A DNA stretch of 64,000 bases from contig CAVZBW010000002.1 in the NCBI GenBank assembly GCA_963773635.1, forward strand, positions 868,001 to 932,000, read 5' to 3'. The translations under genes and the position numbers were made by a program. This document shows, one piece after another, positions 56,166 through 64,000 of the stretch (positions are counted from its first letter, which is position 1; each line of letters opens with the position of its first letter). The stretch comes from CAVZBW01 sp963773635 (GTDB taxonomy: Bacteria > Actinomycetota > Acidimicrobiia > Acidimicrobiales > RAAP-2). The notes below the pieces were generated by a model. That model was not told where the DNA came from, made no database searches, and worked only from the letters and a program-made list of their open reading frames with translations.

Positions 56166-57592
56166 GGCGCCTCCTCGCGACCGTCCGTGGCCCACTCCAC
56201 GAGGATCCGGCGCTGCACCTGGCGCGTGGCGCCGGTGCGCGGGAGCTCGTCGACCATCACGAGGCGGCGCGGGTGTTTGAAGCTCGCCAACCGGCCCTCG
56301 CAGTGGCTGCGCAGGTCCTCGAGCCCGAGGCGCACCTGCGGCCGGGCGACCACGAAGGCCGTCACCACCTCGCCCCAGTCGTCGTCGGGGACGCCGACGA
56401 CGGCGGCGTCCACCACGCCCGGCAGCTGCATGAGCACGGCATCCACCTCGACGGGGGCCACGGTCTCGCCCCCGGTCCGGATGACCTCCTTGGCCCGGCC
56501 GACGATGCGGTAGTAGCCCTCGTCGTCGCGCTCCGCCAGGTCCCCGGTGTGGAACCACCCGCCCGCCAGGGCGGCGGCGGTCGCCTCGGCGTCGCGGAAG
56601 TACCCGTTCATGAGGACCGGGTTTCGGACGAGGAGCTCGCCGTCGTCCGCCAGGCGCACGGTGCAGCCGGACGCCGCCGGACCGACGGATCCCGGCTTGC
56701 GGTGGACGTCCTGCGGCCACAGCCGGCAGACGCTGCCGGCCTCGGTCGATCCGTAGGTGATCGACGTCTGACTGCCGGGGAAGGCCTCGGAGATGGCGCG
56801 CAGCAGCTCCGGGGTGGTCGCGGAGGTGCCGGTGTCGCAACAGACGAGCGAGGAGAGATCGTAGGCGGAGCGGTCGGTCTCGAGGATGCGTCGCCAGACC
56901 GCCGGTATGGCGTAGAGGCGGACGGCGCGGCGCTCGTGTACCGCCCCGAGGAGCGCCTCGGCGTCGGGTCGGTCGACGAACACCACCTCGTCGGCCGAGG
57001 CCCAGGCGTTCATGGGCCCGTACCAGCCGGCCATGTGGAACTGGGGGAACATGCACACGACCGGCCCCGTGGGCCACGCGGTGGCGTCGCCCATCACCCG
57101 CAAGCGGGAAGCGCGGTGGGAGAGCTCCACGCCCTTCGGCCGACCCGACGAGCCCGACGTGAAGAACACGACGTGGGGGTCGCGCTCGTCGACGTCCGGT
57201 GAGTCGGCACCCGTCACGACTCGCTCGGCACGAAGCGCGCCGAGCGCGACCTGGCCACGGTGAGACTCGTCGGTCACGACCAGCTCCGGGTCGGAGCGGG
57301 CCAAGACCTGCTCGGCCTCCTCGGGCGTCGCCCTCGGGTTGACCGGCACGCACACGGCACCCAATCGGGCCAGCGCGAACCACAACGGGATCACGTCGAG
57401 GGTCGTATCCCCCCACCACGCCACGCGGTCGCCCCGCCGGATGCGGCGCGCCGCCAGCGTGCGGGTCAGCTGCCGGCAGGCGTCCTCCAGCTCGGAATAG
57501 GTGACGGTCTTGCCTCGGAGACTGGCGGCGACTCGACCGGGGGCCCGCTGCGCCGACACGGCGAGGAGGTCACCCAGGAGGAGCTGCCGCAC
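56162..57592 (-). CDS. AMP-dependent acyl-CoA ligase-like protein lacking the C-terminal catalytic Lys
   Basis: About 476 aa from GTG 57592. The P-loop is VVFFTSGSSGRPKGVELSH. Other adenylation motifs are YGSTEAGSVCRLW and GWFHTGDLAERDDEGYYRIV, with GRAKEVIRTGGETVAPVEVD. The A10 region, normally GK in TGKxxRR, reads TGATRQVQRRIL, so the acyl-adenylate-forming Lys is Gln. It may be thioesterification-only, acylated differently, or inactive. It overlaps the oxidoreductase beta-subunit gene by 23 nt and couples to the isomerase-like gene downstream. Confidence 0.85.
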   Translation of the reverse strand: MRQLLLGDLLAVSAQRAPGRVAASLRGKTVTYSELEDACRQLTRTLAARRIRRGDRVAWWGDTTLDVIPLWFALARLGAVCVPVNPRATPEEAEQVLARSDPELVVTDESHRGQVALGALRAERVVTGADSPDVDERDPHVVFFTSGSSGRPKGVELSHRASRLRVMGDATAWPTGPVVCMFPQFHMAGWYGPMNAWASADEVVFVDRPDAEALLGAVHERRAVRLYAIPAVWRRILETDRSAYDLSSLVCCDTGTSATTPELLRAISEAFPGSQTSITYGSTEAGSVCRLWPQDVHRKPGSVGPAASGCTVRLADDGELLVRNPVLMNGYFRDAEATAAALAGGWFHTGDLAERDDEGYYRIVGRAKEVIRTGGETVAPVEVDAVLMQLPGVVDAAVVGVPDDDWGEVVTAFVVARPQVRLGLEDLRSHCEGRLASFKHPRRLVMVDELPRTGATRQVQRRILVEWATDGREEAP

Positions 57593-58433
57593 CGGCTCCC
57601 TCCTCTTCGTCGCCGTGGCCGCCGACGTGGGTCCCCACATCTTCGGCCGAGTCTCGGGCCACGTCCTTCAAGACGCCGATCTGGTGAACCGCCGCCAGCT
57701 TGTCGTCGAGGTACTCGGGCGCCTCGCCGGTCTCGATGAACCACCCGGTCGGGCACATGGTCAGGATCTCGACGAAGGTGAGCCCGGCGCCCGCCGCCTG
57801 CAACTCGAGGGCGCGCCGCAGCATCCGTCGCGTCCGAGCCACGTTGCCCGCCGAGTTGACCGCCCCCCGGGCCACGTAGTCGACGCCGTCGAGCTGGGCC
57901 AGGAGGTTGGAGATCAGGATCGGGTAGCCGTGGCGACCCGGCTGGCGACCCTCGAGGGTGTTCTTGGTGCGCTGGCCCAGCACGGTCGTCGCCGTCATGT
58001 GGCCGCCGGTCTCACCAAAGACCCCGTTGTTCAGGAGGACGCACGTGATCGACTCGCCTCGTGCTCCTGCGTGGAGCACCTCCTGGAGCCCCTCGTTGAC
58101 CATGTCCCCATCGCCCTGGATGGTGAGGACGATCGTGCCCGGCTTGGTCCTCTTGACGCCGGTGGCGAGCGAAGGTGCCCGACCGTGCAGCGCCTGGAGG
58201 GACTCGATGTCGAAGTTGGACGAGAAGGCCGTGTAGCACCCGATGCCGAAGACGGCGATGGCGCGCTGGACGAAGCCCAGCTCCTCGATCAGCTCCACCA
58301 CGCTGCGCATGGCGATGGGCTCGCCGCATCCCGGGCAGAGCGAGTGCTCGCCGTGGACGATGAGGGAGGGCTTGAAGTCGTCGACCACCCTTCCGGGTGG
58401 CTGTCCGGCGAGGGCGATGGTCCGGGTGCTCAT
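57570..58433 (-). CDS. 2-oxoacid:ferredoxin oxidoreductase beta subunit
   Basis: 287 aa from ATG 58433. The TPP-binding subunit has HSLCPGCGEPIAMRSVVELI, GIGCYTAF and the TPP/Mg motif GDGDMVNEGLQEVLHAGARG followed by ITCVLLNNGVFGETGG. With gamma, delta and alpha it forms an enzyme that oxidatively decarboxylates a 2-oxoacid to acyl-CoA and reduces ferredoxin. Gene order gamma-delta-alpha-beta matches pyruvate/2-oxoisovalerate-type enzymes. The C-terminal tail (HVGGHGDEEEGAGAAAPPG) is low-complexity. Confidence 0.92.
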   Translation of the reverse strand: MSTRTIALAGQPPGRVVDDFKPSLIVHGEHSLCPGCGEPIAMRSVVELIEELGFVQRAIAVFGIGCYTAFSSNFDIESLQALHGRAPSLATGVKRTKPGTIVLTIQGDGDMVNEGLQEVLHAGARGESITCVLLNNGVFGETGGHMTATTVLGQRTKNTLEGRQPGRHGYPILISNLLAQLDGVDYVARGAVNSAGNVARTRRMLRRALELQAAGAGLTFVEILTMCPTGWFIETGEAPEYLDDKLAAVHQIGVLKDVARDSAEDVGTHVGGHGDEEEGAGAAAPPG

Positions 58434-59562
58434 ACTCGCTCCCTGGTGGCGTCGAGTGCGGTGGCGTCGAGTGCGGTGGTACCGAGTGCAGTGGCGTCGA
58501 GGACCCTGGCGATCCGCTCCCCGAGCCGGTCGACGTCGAGATCCGGGGCGATGCCGAAGCCCGAGCTGTCGAAGCTCATCCCGCCGATGAACTCCACGGG
58601 GCATCGACCGAGCACCGACAGGCGGACGTCCTCGACCATCTGCCCGGTGTTGAGCTCGTAGACGGCGACCGCCCGCGCCCCGCGGCGGCCTCGGCGATGG
58701 CCGAGCGGGGAAAGGGCCACAGCGTGATGGGCCGCGCGAACCCCACGGGCAGCCCGGCGTCGCGCAGCTGCTCGACGGCGAAGCGGACGTAGCTGCCGGG
58801 CGTCCCGTAGGCGACGACCACGAGCTCGGAGTCCTCCAGCCACGCCGTCTCGACGAGTGGCTCGACCCCTTGGCCCATCGCCCGGACGTGCTCCGCGATC
58901 GTGGCCAGGTGGGTGCCGTGGTCCACGTACCCGGGCGCCCCGCGCTTGTTGCTGCCCAGAGGGGAGATGAGCTTGGCCGATCCGCTGCCGCCGCTCATGC
59001 CGTCCAGGCTCCACGGCTTCTCCTCCGGCGGGGGGAAGCGAGCCGGCTCCACCTCGACCGCCTCGAGCACGTGGGCGAGAAAGTAGTCGCCCAGGAACAT
59101 CACCGGGTTTCGCCACCGGTCGGCCAGGTGGAAGGCCAGCTGGACCAGCTCGACGGCCTCGGTGACGTCGGCCGGCGCGAGCACGATGTGCCGGTAGTCA
59201 CCGTGCCCCCCACCCCTGGTGGCCTGGAAGTAGTCGCCCTGACCGCGCGCCATGTTGAGCACCACGAGGGGCAGGCGAGCATGGCAGATCTCCGACAGCG
59301 ACTCCTGCATCAGGGAGAGGCCCTGGCCGACCGAGCCCGTCGCGGCCCGGGTGCCCGTCGCTGCCGCGCCCCACGCCATCCCCACTGCTTCGAGCTCGCT
59401 CTCGGCATTGATGCACGTGCCCCCCGCCTCGGGGAGCAGGCGCGCCATGTGCTCGAGGACCTCCGTAAACGGCGTCATGGGGTAGCCCGAGAAGAACCGG
59501 CACCCCGCAGCGACCATCGCCTCGGCGATGGCCTCGGAGCCCTCCATCAGCCGGCGCGTCAC
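58430..59562 (-). CDS. 2-oxoacid:ferredoxin oxidoreductase alpha subunit (one frameshift)
   Basis: Starts at GTG 59562, overlapping the delta stop (GTGA), and ends at 58430, overlapping the beta start (ATGA). Motifs: EGSEAIAEAMVAAGCRFFSG, GYPMTPFTEVLEHM and ESELEAVGMAWGAAATGTRA. Near nt 58680 the frame switches: IAEAAAGRGRS in one frame continues as ARAVAVYELNTGQMVEDVRL in the next. The span is 1,133 nt, one short of a multiple of three, which fits a single lost base in the GCGGGGCGCGGG run. Restored, it would be about 377 aa. The C-terminus holds a TALDAT repeat. Confidence 0.88.
58446..58505. repeat. 15-bp tandem repeats at the 3' end of the alpha-subunit gene
   Basis: GTGGCGTCGAGTGCG at 58446-58460 is repeated exactly at 58461-58475 and with changes at 58476-58490, with a partial fourth copy. 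The frame is kept and encodes (A)LDAT(A) repeats at the C-terminus. Confidence 0.85.
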
Positions 59563-59876
59563 CGGTCGGTCCCGGGATGACGGGCGGAGGGCACGGGCCC
59601 GGGCGCGACCTCGACGGGCTCGTCGAACTTCCACACCTGAAACACGAAGTCCGGGCAGATCTGCGCGCAGGCACGGCACGCGGTGCAGCCGGCCCGGAGC
59701 TCGGGATACCGGTAGCCGCGCTCGTTGCGCCGGTCGGTGGTCATCTCGAGCACCCCCGGCTTGCAGGCGTCGATGCACAGGTCGCAGCCCTTGCAGGCCT
59801 CGACGTCGATCAGCACCGTGCCGCGGGTGAGCACCCCGCCGGGACGGGCCACCCGGTCCCTCGCGCGTTCGGTCAC
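59559..59876 (-). CDS. 2-oxoacid:ferredoxin oxidoreductase delta (ferredoxin) subunit
   Basis: 105 aa from GTG 59876, overlapping the gamma stop. Two [4Fe-4S] motifs are complete: CKGCDLCIDACKPG and CTACRACAQICPD. It shuttles electrons from the TPP subunit to external ferredoxin. The N-terminus before GTVLIDVEACK is a short extension and may start later. Confidence 0.92.
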   Translation of the reverse strand: MTERARDRVARPGGVLTRGTVLIDVEACKGCDLCIDACKPGVLEMTTDRRNERGYRYPELRAGCTACRACAQICPDFVFQVWKFDEPVEVAPGPVPSARHPGTDR

Positions 59877-60463
59877 GGCGCGCCCGTCCCCACCGGCGTC
59901 TCGGCCCACGCCGCGACGAGGCGGTCCGGCACGAGGCCGTGGCCCTCGGCGACCGCGGCGGCATTGGCGGCTGCATGAGCGGATCGGTAGCTCGGCAACA
60001 CCTTGCCGGTCGCCTCCTCGAGGGCGGCCAGCCCGACCAGCCCCGTGGCCGCGGCAAATGCCCCGATCGCCACCATCGAGGCGGCCGCCGGGGTGCCCAT
60101 CTCGGTGGCGCGACGAGTGGCCGGCACCTCGAGCACCGCGCAGTCCTCGAGGACGACGGGTTCCCGGAAGACGCTCGAGTCGACGAGGACGAACCCGCCA
60201 CGGCGCAGGCGATCGCGGACCGGCGGCCAGTACTCGTGATGCATCGCCAGGGCCGACCAGCTGCGGGACACCGTGGGCGGCGACGAGATGCGCCGATCGC
60301 TCACGACGACCGTGGCCTCGGTGTTGCCACCGCGCATCATCCCGCCGTAACTACCGAAGACGCGAACCTCACGACCCTCGTCCATTGCCGCCACCGCCAG
60401 GGTCCGGGCTGCCAGCTGGATTCCCTGCCCGCCGATCCCGGTCAGCAGGACCTCGCGTTCCAC
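59873..60463 (-). CDS. 2-oxoacid:ferredoxin oxidoreductase gamma subunit
   Basis: 196 aa from GTG 60463 (VEREVLLTGIGGQGIQLAAR). It has the gamma-subunit signature LTGIGGQGI, FGSYGGMMRGGNTEATVVVS and AWAETPVGTG at the C-terminus. It is the first gene of the operon and faces the TetR gene across 122 nt, so the regulator probably controls it. Confidence 0.9.
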   Translation of the reverse strand: MEREVLLTGIGGQGIQLAARTLAVAAMDEGREVRVFGSYGGMMRGGNTEATVVVSDRRISSPPTVSRSWSALAMHHEYWPPVRDRLRRGGFVLVDSSVFREPVVLEDCAVLEVPATRRATEMGTPAAASMVAIGAFAAATGLVGLAALEEATGKVLPSYRSAHAAANAAAVAEGHGLVPDRLVAAWAETPVGTGAP

Positions 60464-60547
60464 GCCACATCCCCCAGTCCCGGATCCTCCCGTCCCGAGG
60501 AACCTCGACCATGGACGATAGCACCGGTCCCCAGGTGGGGAAACGGG

Positions 60548-60566
60548 TGTTCTCGGGAACAAGTTC
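60548..60566. promoter_or_regulatory. Overlapping palindromes TGTTC-TCGG-GAACA and GAAC-AA-GTTC, candidate TetR operator
   Basis: The first palindrome spans 60548-60561 and the second 60557-60566. The second extends rightward to GTTCTA, so its complement reads TAGAACTTGTTC, resembling the KstR-type TAGAACnnGTTCTA site of actinobacterial lipid-catabolism TetR regulators. It lies between the divergent TetR gene and oxidoreductase operon. Confidence 0.6.
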
Positions 60567-60585
60567 TAGAGTGGAGGCGATGGGA

Positions 60586-61215
60586 ATGGAGCTCACCCGG
60601 GTGGAGCCCTTGGATGCGGAAACCGCGGACGAGGTGGAGCAGCTGATCTCCGCGACCTTCGCGGTCACGGCCCGCGCCGCCAACATCGAACCCTCCGTCC
60701 GCGAGATCCTCCAGCAGGCCGGGCTCTCGACCAAGGCCTTTTACCGGCACTTCCGTTCCAAGGACGAGCTCCTGCTCGTGGCCCTGGAGCAGGGGTCGCG
60801 GCGGATCGCGGAGTACCTGCAGCACCGGATGGCGGCCCAGCCCGAGCCGATGGCGCGCATCGGGGCCTGGATCGAGGGACTCGTGCGCCAGGCGATGGAT
60901 CCCGAGGCGGCGCGCAAGACCCTGCCGTGGAGCCTCGGCTTCGGGAGGCTTGCGCTGCTCTTCCCCGAGGAGTTCAAGCGGACCCAGGCCCTGCTCATCT
61001 CGCCCCTCGAGCGCCAGATCCGGCTGGCCACCAAGAGCGGTGCGCTTCACAGCCCGGACCCGGCGCGCGACGCGTGGGTGATCTTCGGCTACACGGTAGA
61101 CACCACCCGCTACCACCTGATCCAGGACACCACGCCGAGCGCGGCCACGCTCCAGCACCTCATCGACTTCGCCAGCCGGGCGCTCGGGGCGGAGCCGCCG
61201 TCGGGAGCCGGGTAG
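60586..61215 (+). CDS. TetR-family transcriptional regulator
   Basis: 209 aa from ATG 60586 (MELTRVEPLDAETADEVEQL), 8 nt after GGAGG; ATG 60580 is too close to it. The helix-turn-helix reads ILQQAGLSTKAFYRHFRSKDELL, with the AFYRHF core typical of TetR. The ligand domain (VRQAMDPEAARKTLPWSLGF) is family-typical but undiagnostic. It is divergent from the 2-oxoacid oxidoreductase operon with overlapping palindromes upstream, so it probably represses both, with an acyl-CoA as possible ligand. Confidence 0.92.
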   Translation: MELTRVEPLDAETADEVEQLISATFAVTARAANIEPSVREILQQAGLSTKAFYRHFRSKDELLLVALEQGSRRIAEYLQHRMAAQPEPMARIGAWIEGLVRQAMDPEAARKTLPWSLGFGRLALLFPEEFKRTQALLISPLERQIRLATKSGALHSPDPARDAWVIFGYTVDTTRYHLIQDTTPSAATLQHLIDFASRALGAEPPSGAG

Positions 61216-61227
61216 GCGCTGGGCGCT

Positions 61228-62034
61228 GTGTCATCGGGGTCGGGGTCAACGGGGTCGGGGGCATCGGGGTCATCGGGGTTGGGCCGGCTCGATCTGTCGG
61301 GGAGGGCCGTGCTGGTGACGGGCGGGGCCTCGGGCATGGGCGAGGCGTCCGCCCGCCTGCTCGCCGAGCGCGGCGCCCAGGTGCTGGTCGCGGACCGCAA
61401 CGGCGAGGGCGCGACCCAGGTGGCCAAGGACATCGGGCCGGCGGCGCGGCCCTTCGCCGTCGACGTGAGCGAACCGCAGCAATGCCAGGCCATGGTGGAC
61501 GATGCGCTCGGCGCCTTCGGGCGGCTGGACGCCGCCGTCAACTGCGCCGGGGTGGCGGACGGCGGCGGCACCGCCACCGCCGACACCACGATCGAGACCT
61601 GGCGGCGGATCCTCTCGGTCAACCTCGACGGCGTCTTCTACTGCATGCGGTCGGAGATCCCGCCGATGCTTTCCGGCGGTGGAGGCTCGATCGTCAACAT
61701 CGGCTCCATCATGTCGATGGCCGGCCTGGCCATCGCCGCCGCCTACACGGCCTCCAAGCATGGCGTCCTCGGGCTGACTCGCACGGCCGCCCTCGAGTAC
61801 GGCGACCGGGGGATCCGGGTCAACGCGATCGGGCCGGGCAACATGGACACCCCGATGAGCCAGCGGGCCTTCGAGGTCACCGAGGTTCGGGAGGCCATGC
61901 TCTCGCTGCAGGCCATGCACCGCCTCGGTGAGGCCTGGGAGGTGGCCGAGATGGTGGCGTTCCTGGTCTCCGACGCGGCCAGCTTCTGCACCGGCGCCTG
62001 GTTCGGCGTCGACGGCGGCTACACCGCCCGCTGA
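61228..62034 (+). CDS. Short-chain dehydrogenase/reductase
   Basis: 268 aa if GTG 61228 is used. The first ~17 residues are a Gly/Ser linker encoded by GGGGTC-type microrepeats, so a start nearer LGRLDLSGRAV (TTG about 61278) is equally likely. Motifs: VLVTGGASGMGEASARLL, VNCAGVADGG (NNAG variant), IVNIGSIMSMAG and YTASKHGVLGLT. An NAD(P)-dependent alcohol or hydroxyacyl-CoA dehydrogenase. It follows the TetR gene by 12 nt and may be co-transcribed. Confidence 0.88.
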   Translation: MSSGSGSTGSGASGSSGLGRLDLSGRAVLVTGGASGMGEASARLLAERGAQVLVADRNGEGATQVAKDIGPAARPFAVDVSEPQQCQAMVDDALGAFGRLDAAVNCAGVADGGGTATADTTIETWRRILSVNLDGVFYCMRSEIPPMLSGGGGSIVNIGSIMSMAGLAIAAAYTASKHGVLGLTRTAALEYGDRGIRVNAIGPGNMDTPMSQRAFEVTEVREAMLSLQAMHRLGEAWEVAEMVAFLVSDAASFCTGAWFGVDGGYTAR

Positions 62035-62059
62035 CGCTCGAACAACGTCCGGGCCCGCC

Positions 62060-63280
62060 CTACCCCAGGGGCCTGCGCCAGCCCGGGGAGCACGAGGTGG
62101 CGCCGCGAGCGACGCTCGAGCCGATGTAGTTGCGCTGCGCCTCGACCGTCCCCGCGCCGATGCACAGGCCCCGGATGTCCCGGTAGGCCCGCTCGAGGGG
62201 GTACTCCCGGCTGTAGCCGTACCCACCATGGATCTGGATCGCCTCGTCGCAGACGAGTTTCGCCGCCAGGTTGGCCGCGGTCTTGGCCATGGCCGTCTCG
62301 AGGGCGGGCGGCGTCCCGCCAGGACCCGCGAGCCGGACCGCCCTCGCCAGCAGGAGGCGGGCCCCCTCCAGGCCGGTGGCCATGTCGGCCAGCTTCCACT
62401 GCAGACCTTGCAGCGCGGCAATCGGCTTTCCCCCGACGACGCGCTCGTTCATGTAGCGCACGGCGTGCTCGAGCGCACCCTGCGCAGCCCCGATGCACAT
62501 CGCGGCGTTGCCGCAGCGCTCGTGGTTGAGGTGGGCGAGCAGCACCTTGAAGGCCTCCGTCGTCGCGGGGTCGCCCGCCACGAGCACCTCGTCGGCGGTG
62601 ACGCGCACGCCGTCAAAGGCGAGCTCGGCCTCCGTGGCGGCGTGGATCCCCATACCCCGGTGGCGACCGGTGACGGACACGCCGTCCAGGTCCGTGGGCA
62701 CGACCACTGCGCCGATACCCTTGGCCGCCTCCCCGCCCGGCCAGCGGCACCAGACGAGCACGCCGTCGGCGACGTCGCCGAGGGTCGAGTAGTTCTTGTA
62801 CCCGTTGAGCCGGAAGCGTCCCGGCCCGTCCTCGGTGAGCGCAGCGCGCATGTTCTGCACGGCCGAGCCCGCGTCGGGCTCGGTGATCCCGATGCTCACG
62901 ATGGCGGCGCCGTCGGCGACCTCGGGCAGCCAGCGGTCCTTGAGCGCGGGGCTCCCGAGGTGCTCGATCCCGCGGGCCGGGCCGTTGTACGCGAGCTGGC
63001 AGCAGATGGCGGTGGACACGTCGTAGCGGGCTATCTCCTCCAGCACGATGGCCGCCTCGACGTCGCCAAACCCGAGACCGCCCCACTGTTCGCCGATCGT
63101 CACCCGGAACAGGTCGGCGTCGGCGAGCGCCTTGATCGCCTCGCGGGGGACCTCACCGGTCTCGTCGCCGTGGGCGGCACGCGGTCCGACCTCGCGCTCG
63201 GCGAGGTCCCGCGCCAGCTGGCGGAGGGCCGACTGGTCCTCGGTCTCGGCCATCGGATCGACACCGAGCGCGTCGACCAT
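62060..63280 (-). CDS. Acyl-CoA dehydrogenase (isovaleryl-CoA dehydrogenase-like)
   Basis: 406 aa from ATG 63280; ATG 63253 is an alternative. FAD/substrate motifs: ISIGITEPDAGSAVQNMRAA-type segment, the C-terminal EAIQIHGGYGYSREYPLERA and LCIGAGTVEAQRN. The site of the medium-chain-type catalytic Glu reads GAGT, as in isovaleryl-CoA dehydrogenase, where the base is on another helix; LNHERCGNAAMC supplies a candidate Glu. It makes an enoyl-CoA from an acyl-CoA. It is downstream of the thiolase gene on the same strand. Confidence 0.9.
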   Translation of the reverse strand: MVDALGVDPMAETEDQSALRQLARDLAEREVGPRAAHGDETGEVPREAIKALADADLFRVTIGEQWGGLGFGDVEAAIVLEEIARYDVSTAICCQLAYNGPARGIEHLGSPALKDRWLPEVADGAAIVSIGITEPDAGSAVQNMRAALTEDGPGRFRLNGYKNYSTLGDVADGVLVWCRWPGGEAAKGIGAVVVPTDLDGVSVTGRHRGMGIHAATEAELAFDGVRVTADEVLVAGDPATTEAFKVLLAHLNHERCGNAAMCIGAAQGALEHAVRYMNERVVGGKPIAALQGLQWKLADMATGLEGARLLLARAVRLAGPGGTPPALETAMAKTAANLAAKLVCDEAIQIHGGYGYSREYPLERAYRDIRGLCIGAGTVEAQRNYIGSSVARGATSCSPGWRRPLG

Positions 63281-63359
63281 CAGCACGACCCCCGGGCAAG
63301 GGCGAGACGGCCGAGCAGCCGGCGAGCCGGCCGGCGGAGAGCGATCGGGAGGCGGGGCG

Positions 63360-64000
63360 TCAGGAGGACAGCTCCGACCCGACGATGCTGACGAAGCTCA
63401 CGCACTCGCCCGGACCGCCGCCCAGGTTGTGGGTCAGGCCGAGCGTGCGACCCCCCTCGGTGACGCTCCTGATCTGGCGCTCCGCCGGGGCCTGCCGGCG
63501 CAGCTGCAGCCAGCACTCGAACATCATCCGCAGGCCCGAGGCGCCGATCGGGTGGCCAAAGCTCTTGAGGCCACCGTCGGGGTTGACCGGCAACTCGCCC
63601 TCGAGGTCGAAGGTCCCGGCCAGCACTTCCTTCCACGCCGTGCCTCGCTCGGCGAACCCGAGGTCCTCCATGAGCACCAGCTCGGTCGGCGTGAAGCAGT
63701 CGTGCACCTCGGCCATCGCCAGCTGCTCCCGCGCGTTGGTGACCCCGGCCTGGCGGTAGGCGTCCTGTGCCGAGCGCACGACCTCCTCGAAGCTCGTGTA
63801 GTCGTAGTCGGGGTCGATGGGACCGGCGGCCGGCCCGGCGACGAAGCTGAGGCCCTTCACGTACAGCGGGGCGTCGGTGTAGCGGTGGGCGTCCTCCACG
63901 CGGCAGATGATGGCGGCCGCAGACCCGTCGGCCACGCCGCTGCAGTCGAACACCCCCAGCTGGCCGGCCACGATCGGGGACTTGGAGATGGTCTCGAGCG
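63360..64000 (-). CDS. Thiolase family protein (SCP-x-type), C-terminal part
   Basis: The gene is truncated by the right window edge; about 213 C-terminal residues are visible. Active-site segments: EVHDCFTPTELVLMEDLGF, with a Cys and His, and NPDGGLKSFGHPIGASGLRM, with the catalytic His. NLGGGPGECVSFVSIVG closes the fold with the second Cys nearby. These are the marks of thiolases and SCP-x-type lipid-transfer thiolases. It would cleave a 3-ketoacyl-CoA, completing beta-oxidation with the dehydrogenase downstream. Confidence 0.88.
   Translation of the reverse strand, partial: LETISKSPIVAGQLGVFDCSGVADGSAAAIICRVEDAHRYTDAPLYVKGLSFVAGPAAGPIDPDYDYTSFEEVVRSAQDAYRQAGVTNAREQLAMAEVHDCFTPTELVLMEDLGFAERGTAWKEVLAGTFDLEGELPVNPDGGLKSFGHPIGASGLRMMFECWLQLRRQAPAERQIRSVTEGGRTLGLTHNLGGGPGECVSFVSIVGSELSS

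Noticed and set aside
1..64000. Prophage, transposase or integrase genes
   Set aside because: No recombinase, terminase, capsid or DDE transposase motifs were recognised in any frame.

Overview
The window is uniformly GC-rich with actinobacterial gene style: GTG and TTG starts, many 4-nt ATGA/GTGA/TTGA stop-start overlaps, and a heavy load of acyl-CoA, short-chain dehydrogenase (SDR), amidohydrolase, P450 and branched-chain-type ABC transporter genes. An uncultured high-GC actinobacterium, perhaps Acidimicrobiia, fits best. That placement is inference, because no rRNA or other marker gene is present.

Region 1 (1-5,020) is a lasso-peptide (RiPP) biosynthetic cluster. A 57-codon precursor gene (5,019-4,846, minus strand) carries the textbook YxxPxLxxLGxxxxLT leader signature. 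It heads a minus-strand operon: precursor, Thr-rich lipoprotein, asparagine-synthetase-like cyclase (C), PqqD-like recognition protein (B1), HPr-kinase-like tailoring kinase and sulfotransferase. A nucleotidyltransferase and the transglutaminase-like leader peptidase (B2) run convergently on the plus strand. The precursor and lipoprotein are intact. Every other member is broken by small frameshifts, so the products must be read by joining frames.

Region 2 (5,308-18,234) is a tandem array of one 5'-truncated and three near-full copies of a ~4.1-kb unit. Each unit encodes a secreted kelch beta-propeller protein followed by two Ig-like domains, a lamin-tail-like domain and a conserved Cys-containing C-terminal domain. 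All copies carry many frameshifts. A fifth gene (18,620-21,737) carries the same C-terminal module behind a polymorphic beta-helix and has one frameshift.

Region 3 (21,790-43,734) is mostly intact catabolic genes: enoyl-CoA hydratase, CaiB-type CoA-transferase, acyl-CoA ligase, LivF/LivG/fused LivHM, cupin, NADP-type 2-hydroxyacid dehydrogenase, carboxymuconolactone-decarboxylase-like protein, amidohydrolase, Rieske oxygenase, an atypical hydrolase-fold protein, FAD oxidoreductase, a DUF35-aldolase fusion, SDRs, a 3Fe-4S ferredoxin, SnoaL-like proteins and a Gfo/Idh/MocA oxidoreductase.

Region 4 (43,850-56,165) holds an M24 peptidase pair (one active-looking, one lacking metal ligands), a P450, a secreted Leu/Ile/Val-type binding protein, an SDR, Gfo/Idh/MocA oxidoreductase and signal-less binding-protein operon, two amidohydrolases and two xylose-isomerase-like proteins. 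Region 5 (56,162-64,000) holds an AMP-ligase-like protein and a four-subunit 2-oxoacid:ferredoxin oxidoreductase divergent from a TetR regulator across a palindromic site, then an SDR, an acyl-CoA dehydrogenase and a thiolase cut by the window end.

Together, regions 3-5 look like a system that takes up, CoA-activates, oxygenates and beta-oxidises a hydrophobic or aromatic/alicyclic carboxylate; the substrate is not deducible. The most notable system is the lasso cluster with kinase, sulfotransferase and nucleotidyltransferase together.
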